NCBI GenBank assembly: GCA_947495985.1
Contig: CANMBD010000001.1
Coordinates: forward strand, 434,001 to 498,000
Direction: 5' to 3'
DNA: 64,000 nucleotides
From: an uncultured Sphingomonadaceae bacterium
Lineage (GTDB): Bacteria > Pseudomonadota > Alphaproteobacteria > Sphingomonadales > Sphingomonadaceae
The translations under genes and the position numbers were made by a program. Below are positions 17,648 to 26,547 of this stretch, piece by piece (the stretch's first letter is position 1; each line of letters begins with the position of its first letter). Below the pieces are notes generated by a model. The model was not told the origin of the DNA, did not search any database, and worked only from the letters and a program-made list of their open reading frames with translations.

Positions 17648-18175
17648 TCAGCTTGGGTCTTTCAGATATGCGATTATGTCCGCCCGCTGTTGTGCATCTG
17701 GCAGGCCAGCAAAGACCATTTTTGTCTTTGGAATCACGCGCTGCGGTTTTTCCAGATACTGGAACATTTTTTCCTCGGTCCAGGTAATGCCGCTATTCTT
17801 GTTGGCATCGGTGTAGTTAAATCCTTCAACTGCACCTGCCTGATTGCCCATAATTCCCGCCATTGACGGACCAATGCGGTTCACCCCTGGGTCGGTAACA
17901 TGGCAAGTGCGGCACTTGGTAAATACCTTTTTCCCGGCATCTGCATCGCCGGTCAGGCTGGCATATTCAACACCATCAAGCGTTGCTATGTCGTCGGCAG
18001 CGGGTGTTCCAGAATCAACAGGCGCAGCAGTCGTTTCAGTTACTTCTGACGCTGGCTCTGATGCTTTTGATTCGGTTGTGTCTGCTGGCGGAGTGGATTC
18101 TGATCCTCCGCCGGAACAGGCTGCTGCGAGAGCCGACAAAGCAATTACCCCTGTTAGGGCTTTAAACTTGAGCAT
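17648..18175 (-). CDS. c-type cytochrome, predicted lipoprotein
   Basis: A 175-residue membrane-anchored cytochrome c. An AGGAG site precedes the ATG at 18175. The N-terminus MLKFKALTGVIALSALAAAC is a lipoprotein signal with Cys20 as the acylated residue, followed by a Ser/Thr/Glu/Pro-rich linker (about 21-75). The haem site is CRTCH in the FTKCRTCHVTDPG segment, and Met in PKTKMVFAG is the likely second axial ligand. The fold matches the class I cytochrome c of the c2/cy type that carries electrons between respiratory complexes. It is flanked by two tRNA genes and is not in an obvious operon. Confidence 0.9.
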   Translation of the reverse strand: MLKFKALTGVIALSALAAACSGGGSESTPPADTTESKASEPASEVTETTAAPVDSGTPAADDIATLDGVEYASLTGDADAGKKVFTKCRTCHVTDPGVNRIGPSMAGIMGNQAGAVEGFNYTDANKNSGITWTEEKMFQYLEKPQRVIPKTKMVFAGLPDAQQRADIIAYLKDPS

Positions 18176-18444
18176 ATTGTCTCCTCTTTCCTGATGTAGA
18201 TGGTATATTTGATGTGCCAGCCGTGTAGTGCAGAATTCCGAAAAATTGAAGGAAGTTTTTGGTGCCAGCAGCATATCAGTACACAGGTGATCGGGGTTAG
18301 CGGAAGTACAACTGCCTCTACGGAATCATGTGCCACCGACATACCGCCAGGCGTCAAAACTGTGATGGGCTGTCCTTAAAGGCGTTTGCAAATCAAACAA
18401 CCAACTCATTCGAATATCGATATTCGTCAAGATATTGTTTGTTT

Positions 18445-18518
18445 TGGATCCCCCGTGAGGATTCGAACCTCAATTAACGGAGTCAGAGTCCGTGGTATTA
18501 CCATTATACGACAGGGGA
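18445..18518 (-). tRNA. tRNA-Gln (CTG)
   Basis: On the minus strand the acceptor TCCCCTG (18518-18512) pairs with CGGGGGA (18455-18449) with one T-G pair. The anticodon stem ACGGA/TCCGT closes a CTCTGAC loop with anticodon CTG (codon CAG, Gln), and the T arm contains GGTTCGAATCC. Discriminator T at 18448 and encoded CCA at 18447-18445 follow. The open frame of ppx runs back across this gene, which shows that the ppx start must be further downstream. Confidence 0.95.
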
Positions 18519-18688
18519 GTGTCGGGGCGCGCAATAGGCCCGACATGCAAGCTGGTCAAGGTTTTTCAAATCCGCGAGATGGCGGGTCGTTTAGCGCTAA
18601 ACTCTTGCACATCGAACGCCCCGGGGTTATCTCTACGATCAAGTACCGGCGGTATTACCCGATCCGGAGAAATATAAGAGTAACGGTT

Positions 18689-19798
18689 ATGGTGGATGAA
18701 TCATCCCCATCGCCGCAACGACAGGACGGCGGAAAACCGGCAAAGACGGTCCGCCCGAAACATGCGGCGACACATAAAAACGGGAGTCGAAATGCGCCTC
18801 CCTATCGAAACAATGGCGCTCGCTGGCCCAAATTGCGGTCTTATGCGGCGATTGATCTAGGTACGAACAACTGCAGGTTGCTGGTAGCAAAGCCGTCTGC
18901 TGACGGTTTTATCGTAACCGATGCCTTTTCCCGCGTCGTGCGGCTAGGTGAAGGCTTGGTCGAGACAGGGCGGATTAGCAATCGCGCGATGGACCGGGCT
19001 GTTGCGGCGCTGTCTATCTGTGCCGACAAGCTGAAACGCCGCAATGTAACACTGGCGCGTTCCGTCGCGACGGAGGCATGCCGACGGGCGAGCAATGGCG
19101 ACAAGTTTATTGACCGTGTGCGTCAGGAGACCGGCATTGCGCTTGATATCATTACGGCCGAGGAAGAAGCGCGTCTTGCCGTATTGGGGTGCCAGATTTT
19201 GCTGGAACCGGGCGAGGGACCAGCTTTGATATTCGATATTGGCGGCGGATCAACAGAATTGGTGCTGGTCGATACATCCGGAGCGGCCCCCGAAATCATC
19301 GATTGGCTCAGCGCGCCGTGGGGCGTGGTCTCGCTGACGGAGAGCGAGAAATATGATGGCAGTGATGCGACGGCGCGCGAACAGGCCTATTCCAATATGC
19401 GCGCACGGGTCACTGACAGTTTTGCGGAATTCGCCAGTCGGCTGCCATCTTCCGACAATAGTGATTTTCGCTTGCTGGGCACCAGCGGCACCGTGACAAC
19501 GCTGGCCAGCCTGCATCTCAAACTGCCGCATTATGACCGAAAGGTCATCGATGGTTTGATTGTACCAGCCGAATCAATGCGTGACATCAGTGCAATGCTG
19601 GCGGCATGTTCTCCAGAGGAACGTGCGGCGATACCCTGTATTGGCAAAGAGCGCGCAGATCTCGTGGTGGGTGGGTGTGCCATTCTCGATTCCATCCTCG
19701 ACATCTGGCCTGCAAGCCGGGTCGGTGTAGCTGATCGCGGGATCAGGGAAGGTATATTGCGTTCCTTGATGTCCTCCAACGAAAGGGTGCGGCGATAA
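18689..19798 (+). CDS. ppx: Ppx/GppA phosphatase family protein
   Basis: A 369-residue protein of the exopolyphosphatase / guanosine pentaphosphate phosphohydrolase family, in the ASKHA fold. After a basic disordered N-terminus (about 1-50) comes the first phosphate loop AAIDLGTNNCRLLVA and later the second DIGGGSTELVLV (about residue 180), with GTSGTVTTLA near residue 270. It probably releases phosphate from polyphosphate and/or converts pppGpp. It lacks the C-terminal HD domain of the long E. coli enzymes. The start at 18689 is the first ATG after the tRNA gene. rlmE follows after 16 nt, so the two form an operon. Confidence 0.88.
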   Translation: MVDESSPSPQRQDGGKPAKTVRPKHAATHKNGSRNAPPYRNNGARWPKLRSYAAIDLGTNNCRLLVAKPSADGFIVTDAFSRVVRLGEGLVETGRISNRAMDRAVAALSICADKLKRRNVTLARSVATEACRRASNGDKFIDRVRQETGIALDIITAEEEARLAVLGCQILLEPGEGPALIFDIGGGSTELVLVDTSGAAPEIIDWLSAPWGVVSLTESEKYDGSDATAREQAYSNMRARVTDSFAEFASRLPSSDNSDFRLLGTSGTVTTLASLHLKLPHYDRKVIDGLIVPAESMRDISAMLAACSPEERAAIPCIGKERADLVVGGCAILDSILDIWPASRVGVADRGIREGILRSLMSSNERVRR

Positions 19799-19814
19799 TG
19801 AAGAGGAAATCGCC

Positions 19815-20489
19815 ATGAGCCGGGGCAGGTCTGGACAACGACAGCGTGTAAAAACCGCCAAGGGACGGAAAATCGGTTCGACACGCTGGTTGGAACGGCA
19901 GTTGAACGATCCGTATGTCAAACAGGCGAAAGCGGATGGTTATCGTTCGCGTGCCGCCTACAAGATATTGGAACTGGACGAGCGTTTCAAATTTGTCCGC
20001 AAGGCCGAAGCCGTCGTCGACCTTGGGATTGCGCCGGGCGGTTGGGCCCAGGTCATCCGCAAGTTCGTTCCGCAGGCGAAGATTGTTGGCATCGATCTGT
20101 TGCCGGTCGATGCGATCGAAGGCGTCACCATCTTTGAAATGGATTTTATGGATGACAGCGCGCCAGACAAATTGATGGATGCGCTGGGCTGTGCGCCTGA
20201 TCTCGTCCTTTCTGATATGGCTGCCAATACTGTCGGGCATCAGCAGACAGACCACCTGCGTACCATGGGCCTGGTTGAGGCCGGTGCCTATTTTGCGATT
20301 GAAAATCTGCAGGAAGGCGGCGCCTTTGTCGCAAAGGTCCTGGCCGGCGGGACTGACAATGAATTGCTGGCGTTGCTTAAAAAGCATTTCAAGACTGTCA
20401 AGCATGCCAAACCGCCTGCAAGCCGCAAGGGTTCATCCGAATGGTACGTGGTGGCACAGGGTTTCAAGGGAAGACCGGAAACCGCCTGA
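19815..20489 (+). CDS. rlmE: 23S rRNA (uridine-2'-O-)-methyltransferase RlmE
   Basis: A 224-residue FtsJ/RrmJ-type methyltransferase that 2'-O-methylates U2552 in the A loop of 23S rRNA during large-subunit assembly. The N-terminal basic stretch and RSRAAYKILELDERFKFV (residues about 41-58) are diagnostic, followed by the SAM site VVDLGIAPGGWAQV, the LVLSDMAANTVG segment and the K in GGAFVAKVLAGG. This matches the family K-D-K-E tetrad layout. Length is normal. Start ATG at 19815 lies 16 nt after ppx, with GAGGAAA as ribosome site. Confidence 0.95.
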   Translation: MSRGRSGQRQRVKTAKGRKIGSTRWLERQLNDPYVKQAKADGYRSRAAYKILELDERFKFVRKAEAVVDLGIAPGGWAQVIRKFVPQAKIVGIDLLPVDAIEGVTIFEMDFMDDSAPDKLMDALGCAPDLVLSDMAANTVGHQQTDHLRTMGLVEAGAYFAIENLQEGGAFVAKVLAGGTDNELLALLKKHFKTVKHAKPPASRKGSSEWYVVAQGFKGRPETA

Positions 20490-20817
20490 AAAGCCAATGG
20501 CGGCGAAGTTTACAATGTTTACTGTGTCTTTTTAGAGATGTTTGTCCAGCCGGCTGTCCTTCAAAGTTCACACAATTCTCACCGCCCTTTGCGTACGAAG
20601 TTTACAAAGTGCACAATGTCCTTTTGGGGATTTTCCCGCAATGCCAAAAGGCGAGATAACGACCCGAAGTTCACACAATTTTCAAAGCTTCAGAAGCTAG
20701 AATGGCGGACAGGGGTGATGTTCAAAACTGAGAAAGAGCCTGTCAGTTTCTATCACAAACAGCGGTTTGTAGGAAAGCGCGAGAGAGTTGGCGAACTCAG
20801 CGACGACGGCATCTAAC
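20490..20817. repeat. intergenic tract with four copies of a short repeat
   Basis: This 328-nt gap between rlmE and the convergent DsbA-like gene holds no convincing gene. It contains four related units: GAAGTTTACAATGTT (20505-20519), CAAAGTTCACACAATTCTCA (20562-20581), CGAAGTTTACAAAGTGCACA (from 20596) and CGAAGTTCACACAATTTTCA (from 20665). Units 1 and 3 share GTTTACAA and units 2 and 4 share AGTTCACACAATT. Translations of short frames here are low-value KFT-rich peptides. The units look like a dispersed sphingomonad intergenic repeat family rather than an operator array, since the spacing is irregular. Confidence 0.55.
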
Positions 20818-21600
20818 CTATTTGGACCCGCGTGCCTTGGCGATCATATCCTTGATACCATCATAGCCGACCGCGCCAACTTCGGTCTGGTTGCCGACCA
20901 CAAAGGCGGGTGTTCCGGTAAATTGAAGCTTCCGGGCTACCTCGATATTGTTCTGCAACTCCCGCTGGGCCTCTGGTGTCGCGACAAATTTGCGGGCTGC
21001 GGCCATGTCCAGGCCGACTTCCTTGGCTGCGCTTTCGATTGTTGAGGGGGTAGGGCGGCCAGTAGCGAACATGGTTTTGTGGAAGGCATAGTATTTCCCT
21101 TGCTTGGCGGCGGCCAATGCCATCAGGGCTGCGTCATTACTCGCTTCGCTAAGGATAGGTAGTTCACGGAAAACAACTTTGATATTCTTGTCTTCTTTCA
21201 AGAGCCGGTCGATATCGGCCGTCGTCTGTTTGCAATAGGGGCAGGCAAAGTCGGAATATTCGACAATGATAACATCACCCTTGGGGTTTCCGGCAAAAGC
21301 CGCTCCCGCAAAAGGTGCTTCGATATCGGAGCGGATTTCATCAATTGCTGCAGTCTTTTGCCTGGTCTGCAATATCTCGACAGCTTCGGGAATGATTTCG
21401 GGGTTTTCGAGAATATAGTCGCGGACAATGGCCTCGATGGCCGCCTGTTGTTTGCTGTCAATTCCCGCTGCCAGAGCGGCCTGCGCGGTTTCGTCGCTCG
21501 CGGACGTTCCGCCTGTTTGCATGAACCAGACGGCCGCAGCCGCCGCTATGGCCAAACCGCCACCTGCCATAATCATCCACTTTCTATTTGTATTTTCCAC
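20818..21600 (-). CDS. DsbA family thiol oxidoreductase
   Basis: A 260-residue membrane-anchored thioredoxin-fold protein. One N-terminal TM (about residues 9-27) is followed by a helical dimerisation-like region (about 40-90, with IEAIVRDYILENPEIIPEAV as in ScsC/Com1 types) and the DsbA domain with active site CPYC in YSDFACPYCKQT and cis-Pro in FTGTPAFVVG. It probably oxidises or isomerises disulfides in periplasmic proteins. I chose the GTG at 21600, which has GGAAG 6 nt upstream; an in-frame TTG at 21615 would add five residues. The M48 protease gene lies 109 nt upstream on the same strand. Confidence 0.88.
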   Translation of the reverse strand: MENTNRKWMIMAGGGLAIAAAAAVWFMQTGGTSASDETAQAALAAGIDSKQQAAIEAIVRDYILENPEIIPEAVEILQTRQKTAAIDEIRSDIEAPFAGAAFAGNPKGDVIIVEYSDFACPYCKQTTADIDRLLKEDKNIKVVFRELPILSEASNDAALMALAAAKQGKYYAFHKTMFATGRPTPSTIESAAKEVGLDMAAARKFVATPEAQRELQNNIEVARKLQFTGTPAFVVGNQTEVGAVGYDGIKDMIAKARGSK

Positions 21601-21709
21601 GTTCTTCCATTCCAAAAGACGAAGTCTCCTTGTCGAAGCTTCGCCCCTTTGTCCACAATTGTTACAGGGGAGTTTTGATTTTGCCTATCAGCTTTGCTTG
21701 TAAACCAGC

Positions 21710-23113
21710 TTAGCGGCGGCGCCGGTCTGACCGTTCAAATTCATTTTTCGCGATCAGAGATATGTCCTGCGCGCGGATCCATTCCGGTGTGTTTTCCTGG
21801 ATTCCTGCCATAGCGATTTGTGAGCTGCGGATCGCACTGCCGTAGTTGCGCTGCAGCAGCGCACTTTCTGCGGTCGCCAATTGCGCGCGGGCCGTATCGC
21901 CTTGTTGGGAATAGACAACCCCTAGCTGATACCATGCAAAGGGATTGCGGTTGTCCTTGACCACGGCGGCCTTCAGGACCCGTTCTGCCTCTTCAAAATG
22001 CGTTTCATCTTCCGTCGCTATCAGTGCATGGCCGAACAGGCTGGCGATCAGAGGCTGGTTATTGGTCAGGCGTACGGCCTTTCGAAGTGAGGCGATAGCC
22101 TCTTTCGGTCTACCGGATTCCAGCAGGATCTGGCCGTGCAGTTCCAGAAAATAAGGATCATTCGGCGCATCTTTGAGTAGATTATTGACCTCCAGCAAAG
22201 CGCGGTCGGGATAAGCACTTTTATGCCAAGCATAGGCGCGTGCATAACGGGCAGGGATACTCTGGTCGCTTTCCGGGAATTTGCGCAACGTAGTCGTCGG
22301 TTCATTGGTGAAGCCAAGCAATTTTGCCTTAACACGCTGAAAACGTTTTTCAATTTCCGGGTCTGGTGGTGTGTCCCATGCCGGGTCGGCCTGGTAGACG
22401 TCTCGGAGCAGCGTCACGCGCTCGCCGGAGAGCGGGTGGGTGCGGCCATAGCTATCCTCTTGCGGAATGCCGAGACGGAACTCGTAATTTTGCAGCTTTT
22501 TGAAGAAATCAATCGAACCTCGACCAGTGATCCCAGCGGCGGAAAGATAGCGTGCGCCAGCGGAGTCTGCTGCCCGCTCCTGCACGCGGCTAAAAGCCAG
22601 GAACTTACCGGTCGCCGCCTGCTGGCCGGCTGCCAATATCCCGGCGCCTGCATCGCCCGCACCTGCGGCAATGGCGGCGGCACCCAGGATCAGGCTGAGA
22701 ATTGTAATGCCGGTTGCGGTCTTGATACCTTCATCAAAGCGGATGATATGACCGCCGGTAATATGACCCAGCTCGTGCGCCATGATACCTTGGATTTCGA
22801 CTGCACTGTCGGCGGCCTCGATCGTTCCGGAGTAGAAAAACATGCGTTGTCCGCCCGCGACAAAGGCGTTGATCTGGCTACTGTTGATCAGGATGACTTC
22901 GACATCTTTCGCATCCAGCTCGGACACTGCGACCAGTGGGGATACCATATCGCTGAACAGCGCTTCAGTCTCAGCATCGCGAAGAATGGATTGTGCGGCA
23001 ACCGGTTGAACGGTGATCGCGACCATCGCGAGAAACGCGGTGATGAGTTGTCCGATGCGGGAGAGAGAAAGGTGAGCAAACGGTTGGCGCTTGGTATCAT
23101 TCGACGATGACAT
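21710..23113 (-). CDS. M48 family metalloprotease with TPR domain (BepA-like)
   Basis: A 467-residue exported zinc protease. From ATG 23113 (AAGGAAA upstream) it has a signal segment ending near QPVAAQ, an M48 domain with HELGH and the third zinc ligand Glu in RVQERAADSAGARYL, two hydrophobic segments around residues 140-185, and four or more tetratricopeptide repeats in the C-terminal half. The architecture matches BepA/YfgC, which degrades or chaperones misassembled outer-membrane proteins such as LptD in E. coli. The open frame to 23173 adds 20 residues without a signal-like start and is not used. Confidence 0.9.
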   Translation of the reverse strand: MSSSNDTKRQPFAHLSLSRIGQLITAFLAMVAITVQPVAAQSILRDAETEALFSDMVSPLVAVSELDAKDVEVILINSSQINAFVAGGQRMFFYSGTIEAADSAVEIQGIMAHELGHITGGHIIRFDEGIKTATGITILSLILGAAAIAAGAGDAGAGILAAGQQAATGKFLAFSRVQERAADSAGARYLSAAGITGRGSIDFFKKLQNYEFRLGIPQEDSYGRTHPLSGERVTLLRDVYQADPAWDTPPDPEIEKRFQRVKAKLLGFTNEPTTTLRKFPESDQSIPARYARAYAWHKSAYPDRALLEVNNLLKDAPNDPYFLELHGQILLESGRPKEAIASLRKAVRLTNNQPLIASLFGHALIATEDETHFEEAERVLKAAVVKDNRNPFAWYQLGVVYSQQGDTARAQLATAESALLQRNYGSAIRSSQIAMAGIQENTPEWIRAQDISLIAKNEFERSDRRRR

Positions 23114-23258
23114 AGATTTCCTTCGGGACGTCCTCTGGATGAAGTTCTGGCAAATTCGCTTGTCCAATACCACAAACAGAGTGAACCTGCGATGAAATCT
23201 ATCTATTCCTCTACAAACCGGAATTTGTTCGTCAATCGGTAAAACGGTCGGGATAGGG

Positions 23259-23290
23259 TTATGGGCCTCTGTTTAAGCAGAGGCCCATAA
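23259..23290 (-). terminator. strong hairpin downstream of RNase E
   Basis: TTATGGGCCTCTG (23259-23271) and CAGAGGCCCATAA (23278-23290) are perfect complements with a 6-nt loop, starting 21 nt after the rne stop codon. The 13-bp stem should stop or stabilise the 3' end of the rne mRNA, although no T-run follows on the minus strand. Confidence 0.6.
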
Positions 23291-23311
23291 TCAGTAATCA
23301 ACCGCCAGCAA

Positions 23312-26014
23312 TCAACCAAAAGTCCGCTGCCACCATCCGCCGCGTGGCGATCCCGCCTTCTGGTCGGCTTTATCGGCCGTATCATCGGCTTTTTTGGTGG
23401 CCTTACTTTCCTTTGCAGCGCTTTCATCAACTTTTTTTGCAGCCGACTTCTTCGCTGTTGTCTTTCTAGCGGGAGCCTTCTTGGCTGGTTTTTCCGCCGC
23501 TTCCGTGCCGTCCGCATCAGCCTTCTTGGCCCTCGAACGGGGCGGTTTTTTTGCGGCCGGTTTTTCCGCCGTCGCGTCATCGGTCGTTTCCGCCGCTGCA
23601 TCTGACTTTTCAGCTGCTGCTTTGGTTTTGCGCGGTGCGCGGCGACGCTTCGGTTTCTCTTCGGCGTCTTTCGCTATACTGTCATCGGCGGCTGGTGCCT
23701 CATCAGGAGTTTCAGACTTTTTGCGCGAACGGCTGGCTCGCTTCGGTTTTTCCGCTGCTTCAGCATTGTCATCAGAGCTGGCCTCTGCTGCCTTGTCATC
23801 CTCGGATTTCCGGTTGCCTGTGCTCCGAGAACGGCGTGCTTTCGGTTTGTCGCCGTCATCGCTGCCTTTCTCGTCGGCTTCCACTTTGCGGTCTTCAGCT
23901 GACTGTTTCTCAGCGGTATTTTCGCCTTCGGCTGCTTCGACATTGCTTTCGTTGTTACGATCTCCGCCGCGTCCCCGACGTCCGCGCCGCCGCCGCCGCT
24001 TGCGAGGACGCTCTTCTGCCTCTTCATCCCGTTCGGCGGTGTCGACAATATCGTCATCATCTTCATCGACAATCGGTTCGAATTTCGGAGCATTTTTGGG
24101 AGGGCCGCCAGAGCCTTTGACTTCCATCCGTGCGCCTTCAATTTCTCCGTCAGGTGTGATCTCTACAGAAACGCCATAGCGTTTTTCAATTTCGTCAATC
24201 TCGTGCCGTTTACTGTTCAGCACATAGATTGTCGCCTCCTGACTGGCCGTCAGTGTAATCTGTTTGGCTTTGCCTTTGGCCGCTTCTTCTTCGATCAGGC
24301 GCAGGGCTGACAAAGCAGAAGAGGACGCCGTACGGACAAGTCCTGTACCTTCACAATGCGGGCAAACTTTGGTTGAGGCTTCCAATACGCCGGTGCGCAG
24401 GCGTTGGCGGCTCATCTCCAGCAATCCAAAGCTGGAAATCCGGCCAACCTGAATGCGGGCGCGATCGTTTTTCAGTGCGTCACGCATCGCGCGCTCTACT
24501 TTGCGGATATTGCCGTGACGATCCATGTCGATGAAATCGATAACCACTAGTCCAGCCATATCGCGCAGGCGCAATTGGCGCGCAATTTCCGCGGCGGCTT
24601 CCAGGTTGGTCTTAACCGCTGTCGCTTCAATGCCATGTTCCCGCGTGGAACGACCAGAGTTGATGTCGATGGACACCAATGCTTCGGTCGGGTTGATCAC
24701 CAGATAACCACCGGACTTAAGCTGAACCTCGGGCTGATACATGGCCGAAAGCTGATCTTCGACACCATAGCGCTGAAAAAGCGATACCGGGTCGGCATAG
24801 CTTTTTACGCGGCGGCTGTGGCTCGGCATCAGCAATTTCATGAAATTTTTGGCCGCTGCATAGCCATCTGCACCCTCGACGAGCACTTCTTCAATTTCGC
24901 GATTATAGATGTCACGGATGGCGCGCTTTATGAGATCGCTGTCGCTGTGGATCAACTTGGGAGCGACCGCACCCAATGTATTCTCCCGAACCTCATCCCA
25001 AAGCCGGGCAAGATAATCGAAGTCGCGTTTGATTTCCGGTTTGGTCCGCGATAGGCCCGCAGTGCGAACGATACAGCCCATTGTGTTGGGCAGGTTAAGA
25101 TCGGCGATGATCGATTTTAACCGCTTGCGATCACCGGCATTGTTGATTTTCCGGCTGATGCCGCCGCCATGAGACGTATTGGGCATCAGCACGCAATAGC
25201 GACCGGCCAGGCTAAGATAGGTGGTGAGAGCCGCGCCTTTATTGCCGCGCTCCTCCTTAACGACTTGCACCAAAACAACCTGGCGGCGCTGTATAACATC
25301 TTGAATTTTGTAACGCTTGCGCAGGGCCATGCGCTTTTGGCGCGCCTGATCGCTGGCTTTGGCTACGTTTTTGCCGCCACGACCGCCACGTCCGCGGTTG
25401 CGGCCTTTACCGCGTCTGTTACGACCTTTGGTTTCGGTTTCTTTGTCGCTGTCTGTCGATGCATCGGTATCATCGTCGGCTTCGTCTTCACCGTCTTCCT
25501 CATCGCTGCTATCTTCGTCGCCATCTTCGTCGTCGTCACTGTCATCACCATTGGTATCTTCGGCTGGCACTTCGCCTTCCGTGACATCAATTGTATCGAC
25601 GCTTTCGTCTTTCTCGACTTCGACCAGTGCGGTATCGAGCTCTTCGGTCGCTTCGCTACGCACCATGTCCGCGGGCGCATCTTCTTCCTCTTCCTCCTGC
25701 GCGCGCAGGGCCGCTTCTTCGGCGGCATGCTCCGCTTCCTCGGCGAGCAGGCGTTCGCGGTCTTCTTTTGGAATCTGGTAATAGTCGGGGTGGATTTCGC
25801 TAAAGGCCAAAAACCCGTGACGATTTCCGCCATAGTCCACAAAAGCGGCCTGTAGCGAGGGTTCGACCCGCGTCACTTTTGCTAGATAAATATTGCCTTT
25901 TAGCTGTTTATGTTCGGAAGATTCAAAATCGAACTCTTCAATTTTGTTCCCTTTTACGACCGCCACCCGGGTTTCTTCCTGGTGGCGCGCGTCGATTAAC
26001 ATGCGCGTTGTCAT
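23312..26014 (-). CDS. rne: ribonuclease E/G
   Basis: A 900-residue endoribonuclease, the core of mRNA decay and rRNA/tRNA processing. The S1 RNA-binding domain (from about residue 36) is interrupted after about residue 88 by a highly acidic, disordered insert of roughly 130 residues ending in an Arg/Gly-rich patch. The DNase I-like catalytic part shows VVIDFIDMD and the Zn-link CPHCEGTG. The C-terminal 300 residues are low-complexity, with alternating Arg-rich (RKRRRRRGRRGRGG) and Lys/Ala/Glu-rich blocks, the usual scaffold for degradosome partners and RNA. GGAG stands 7 nt upstream of the ATG. Related RNase E mRNAs are self-regulated through long leaders, and the 533-nt gap upstream may hold one. 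Confidence 0.96.
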   Translation of the reverse strand: MTTRMLIDARHQEETRVAVVKGNKIEEFDFESSEHKQLKGNIYLAKVTRVEPSLQAAFVDYGGNRHGFLAFSEIHPDYYQIPKEDRERLLAEEAEHAAEEAALRAQEEEEEDAPADMVRSEATEELDTALVEVEKDESVDTIDVTEGEVPAEDTNGDDSDDDEDGDEDSSDEEDGEDEADDDTDASTDSDKETETKGRNRRGKGRNRGRGGRGGKNVAKASDQARQKRMALRKRYKIQDVIQRRQVVLVQVVKEERGNKGAALTTYLSLAGRYCVLMPNTSHGGGISRKINNAGDRKRLKSIIADLNLPNTMGCIVRTAGLSRTKPEIKRDFDYLARLWDEVRENTLGAVAPKLIHSDSDLIKRAIRDIYNREIEEVLVEGADGYAAAKNFMKLLMPSHSRRVKSYADPVSLFQRYGVEDQLSAMYQPEVQLKSGGYLVINPTEALVSIDINSGRSTREHGIEATAVKTNLEAAAEIARQLRLRDMAGLVVIDFIDMDRHGNIRKVERAMRDALKNDRARIQVGRISSFGLLEMSRQRLRTGVLEASTKVCPHCEGTGLVRTASSSALSALRLIEEEAAKGKAKQITLTASQEATIYVLNSKRHEIDEIEKRYGVSVEITPDGEIEGARMEVKGSGGPPKNAPKFEPIVDEDDDDIVDTAERDEEAEERPRKRRRRRGRRGRGGDRNNESNVEAAEGENTAEKQSAEDRKVEADEKGSDDGDKPKARRSRSTGNRKSEDDKAAEASSDDNAEAAEKPKRASRSRKKSETPDEAPAADDSIAKDAEEKPKRRRAPRKTKAAAEKSDAAAETTDDATAEKPAAKKPPRSRAKKADADGTEAAEKPAKKAPARKTTAKKSAAKKVDESAAKESKATKKADDTADKADQKAGSPRGGWWQRTFG

Positions 26015-26547
26015 TCAATATACTCCTGGCATGATGCGGCGGGAATGCTCCCGGCGGGACCATGCAATATAAAAGGGACGACGTCTTCTTGCGCGCTGCC
26101 GAAAAAGGGGGAGCGGGCGGCGTCATCCGGTTAATTTCAAATATCTCTGAAAAAAATGTGTCTGCGACAAATGCATGGCCCGGGCCGTTAGCCAGAGTCT
26201 TTCCGTCCATAGAAACACTTCCCTGTGGAAGAGTTTCGGAGCCGGAGATGTCATGCCTCATGTCGCTTCAACCTGTATATGCTGGATAAACATCCAACTT
26301 AGCTCGTGCCGTTTTCAAAAATCTCTAACGACACAAATGGGGTGCTAGCACCGCAATAGCAAATCGGCAACACAAACTATCACCGTATCGGACCACCGGT
26401 ATCCTATTGTTACGAATAGAAGCTAAGCTCATCGTAAATATAGTAAAAATGCTGTTAACCAAGTCATTTTACCGGCGCTTATAGGCTTATCCTTAATAGG
26501 GTTTTTACCGCGTTTTGTGGTGGGAAACCGAGGATGATGCCGCCGAT
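26015..26547. other. divergent intergenic region between rne and amidase
   Basis: This 533-nt gap must hold the promoters for rne (minus) and the amidase (plus). On the rne side there are small dyads, GGCCCGGGCC (26177-26186) and CTTCC-CTGT-GGAAG (26218-26231), that could fold in a long rne 5' leader. The part near the amidase (about 26380-26510) is AT-rich. I could not place a confident -10/-35 pair, and the open frames here have no family signature. Confidence 0.4.

Noticed and set aside
18386..18688. Long N-terminus of the Ppx-like protein
   Set aside because: This part of the frame runs through the tRNA-Gln gene on the other strand and has no family similarity.
22223..23110. 295-codon open frame on the plus strand
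   Set aside because: Antisense to the M48 protease gene; no recognisable domain or signal.
25938..26261. 107-codon minus-strand frame across the rne start
   Set aside because: It overlaps the rne coding start in another frame, has no recognised motif and is more likely part of the rne leader.
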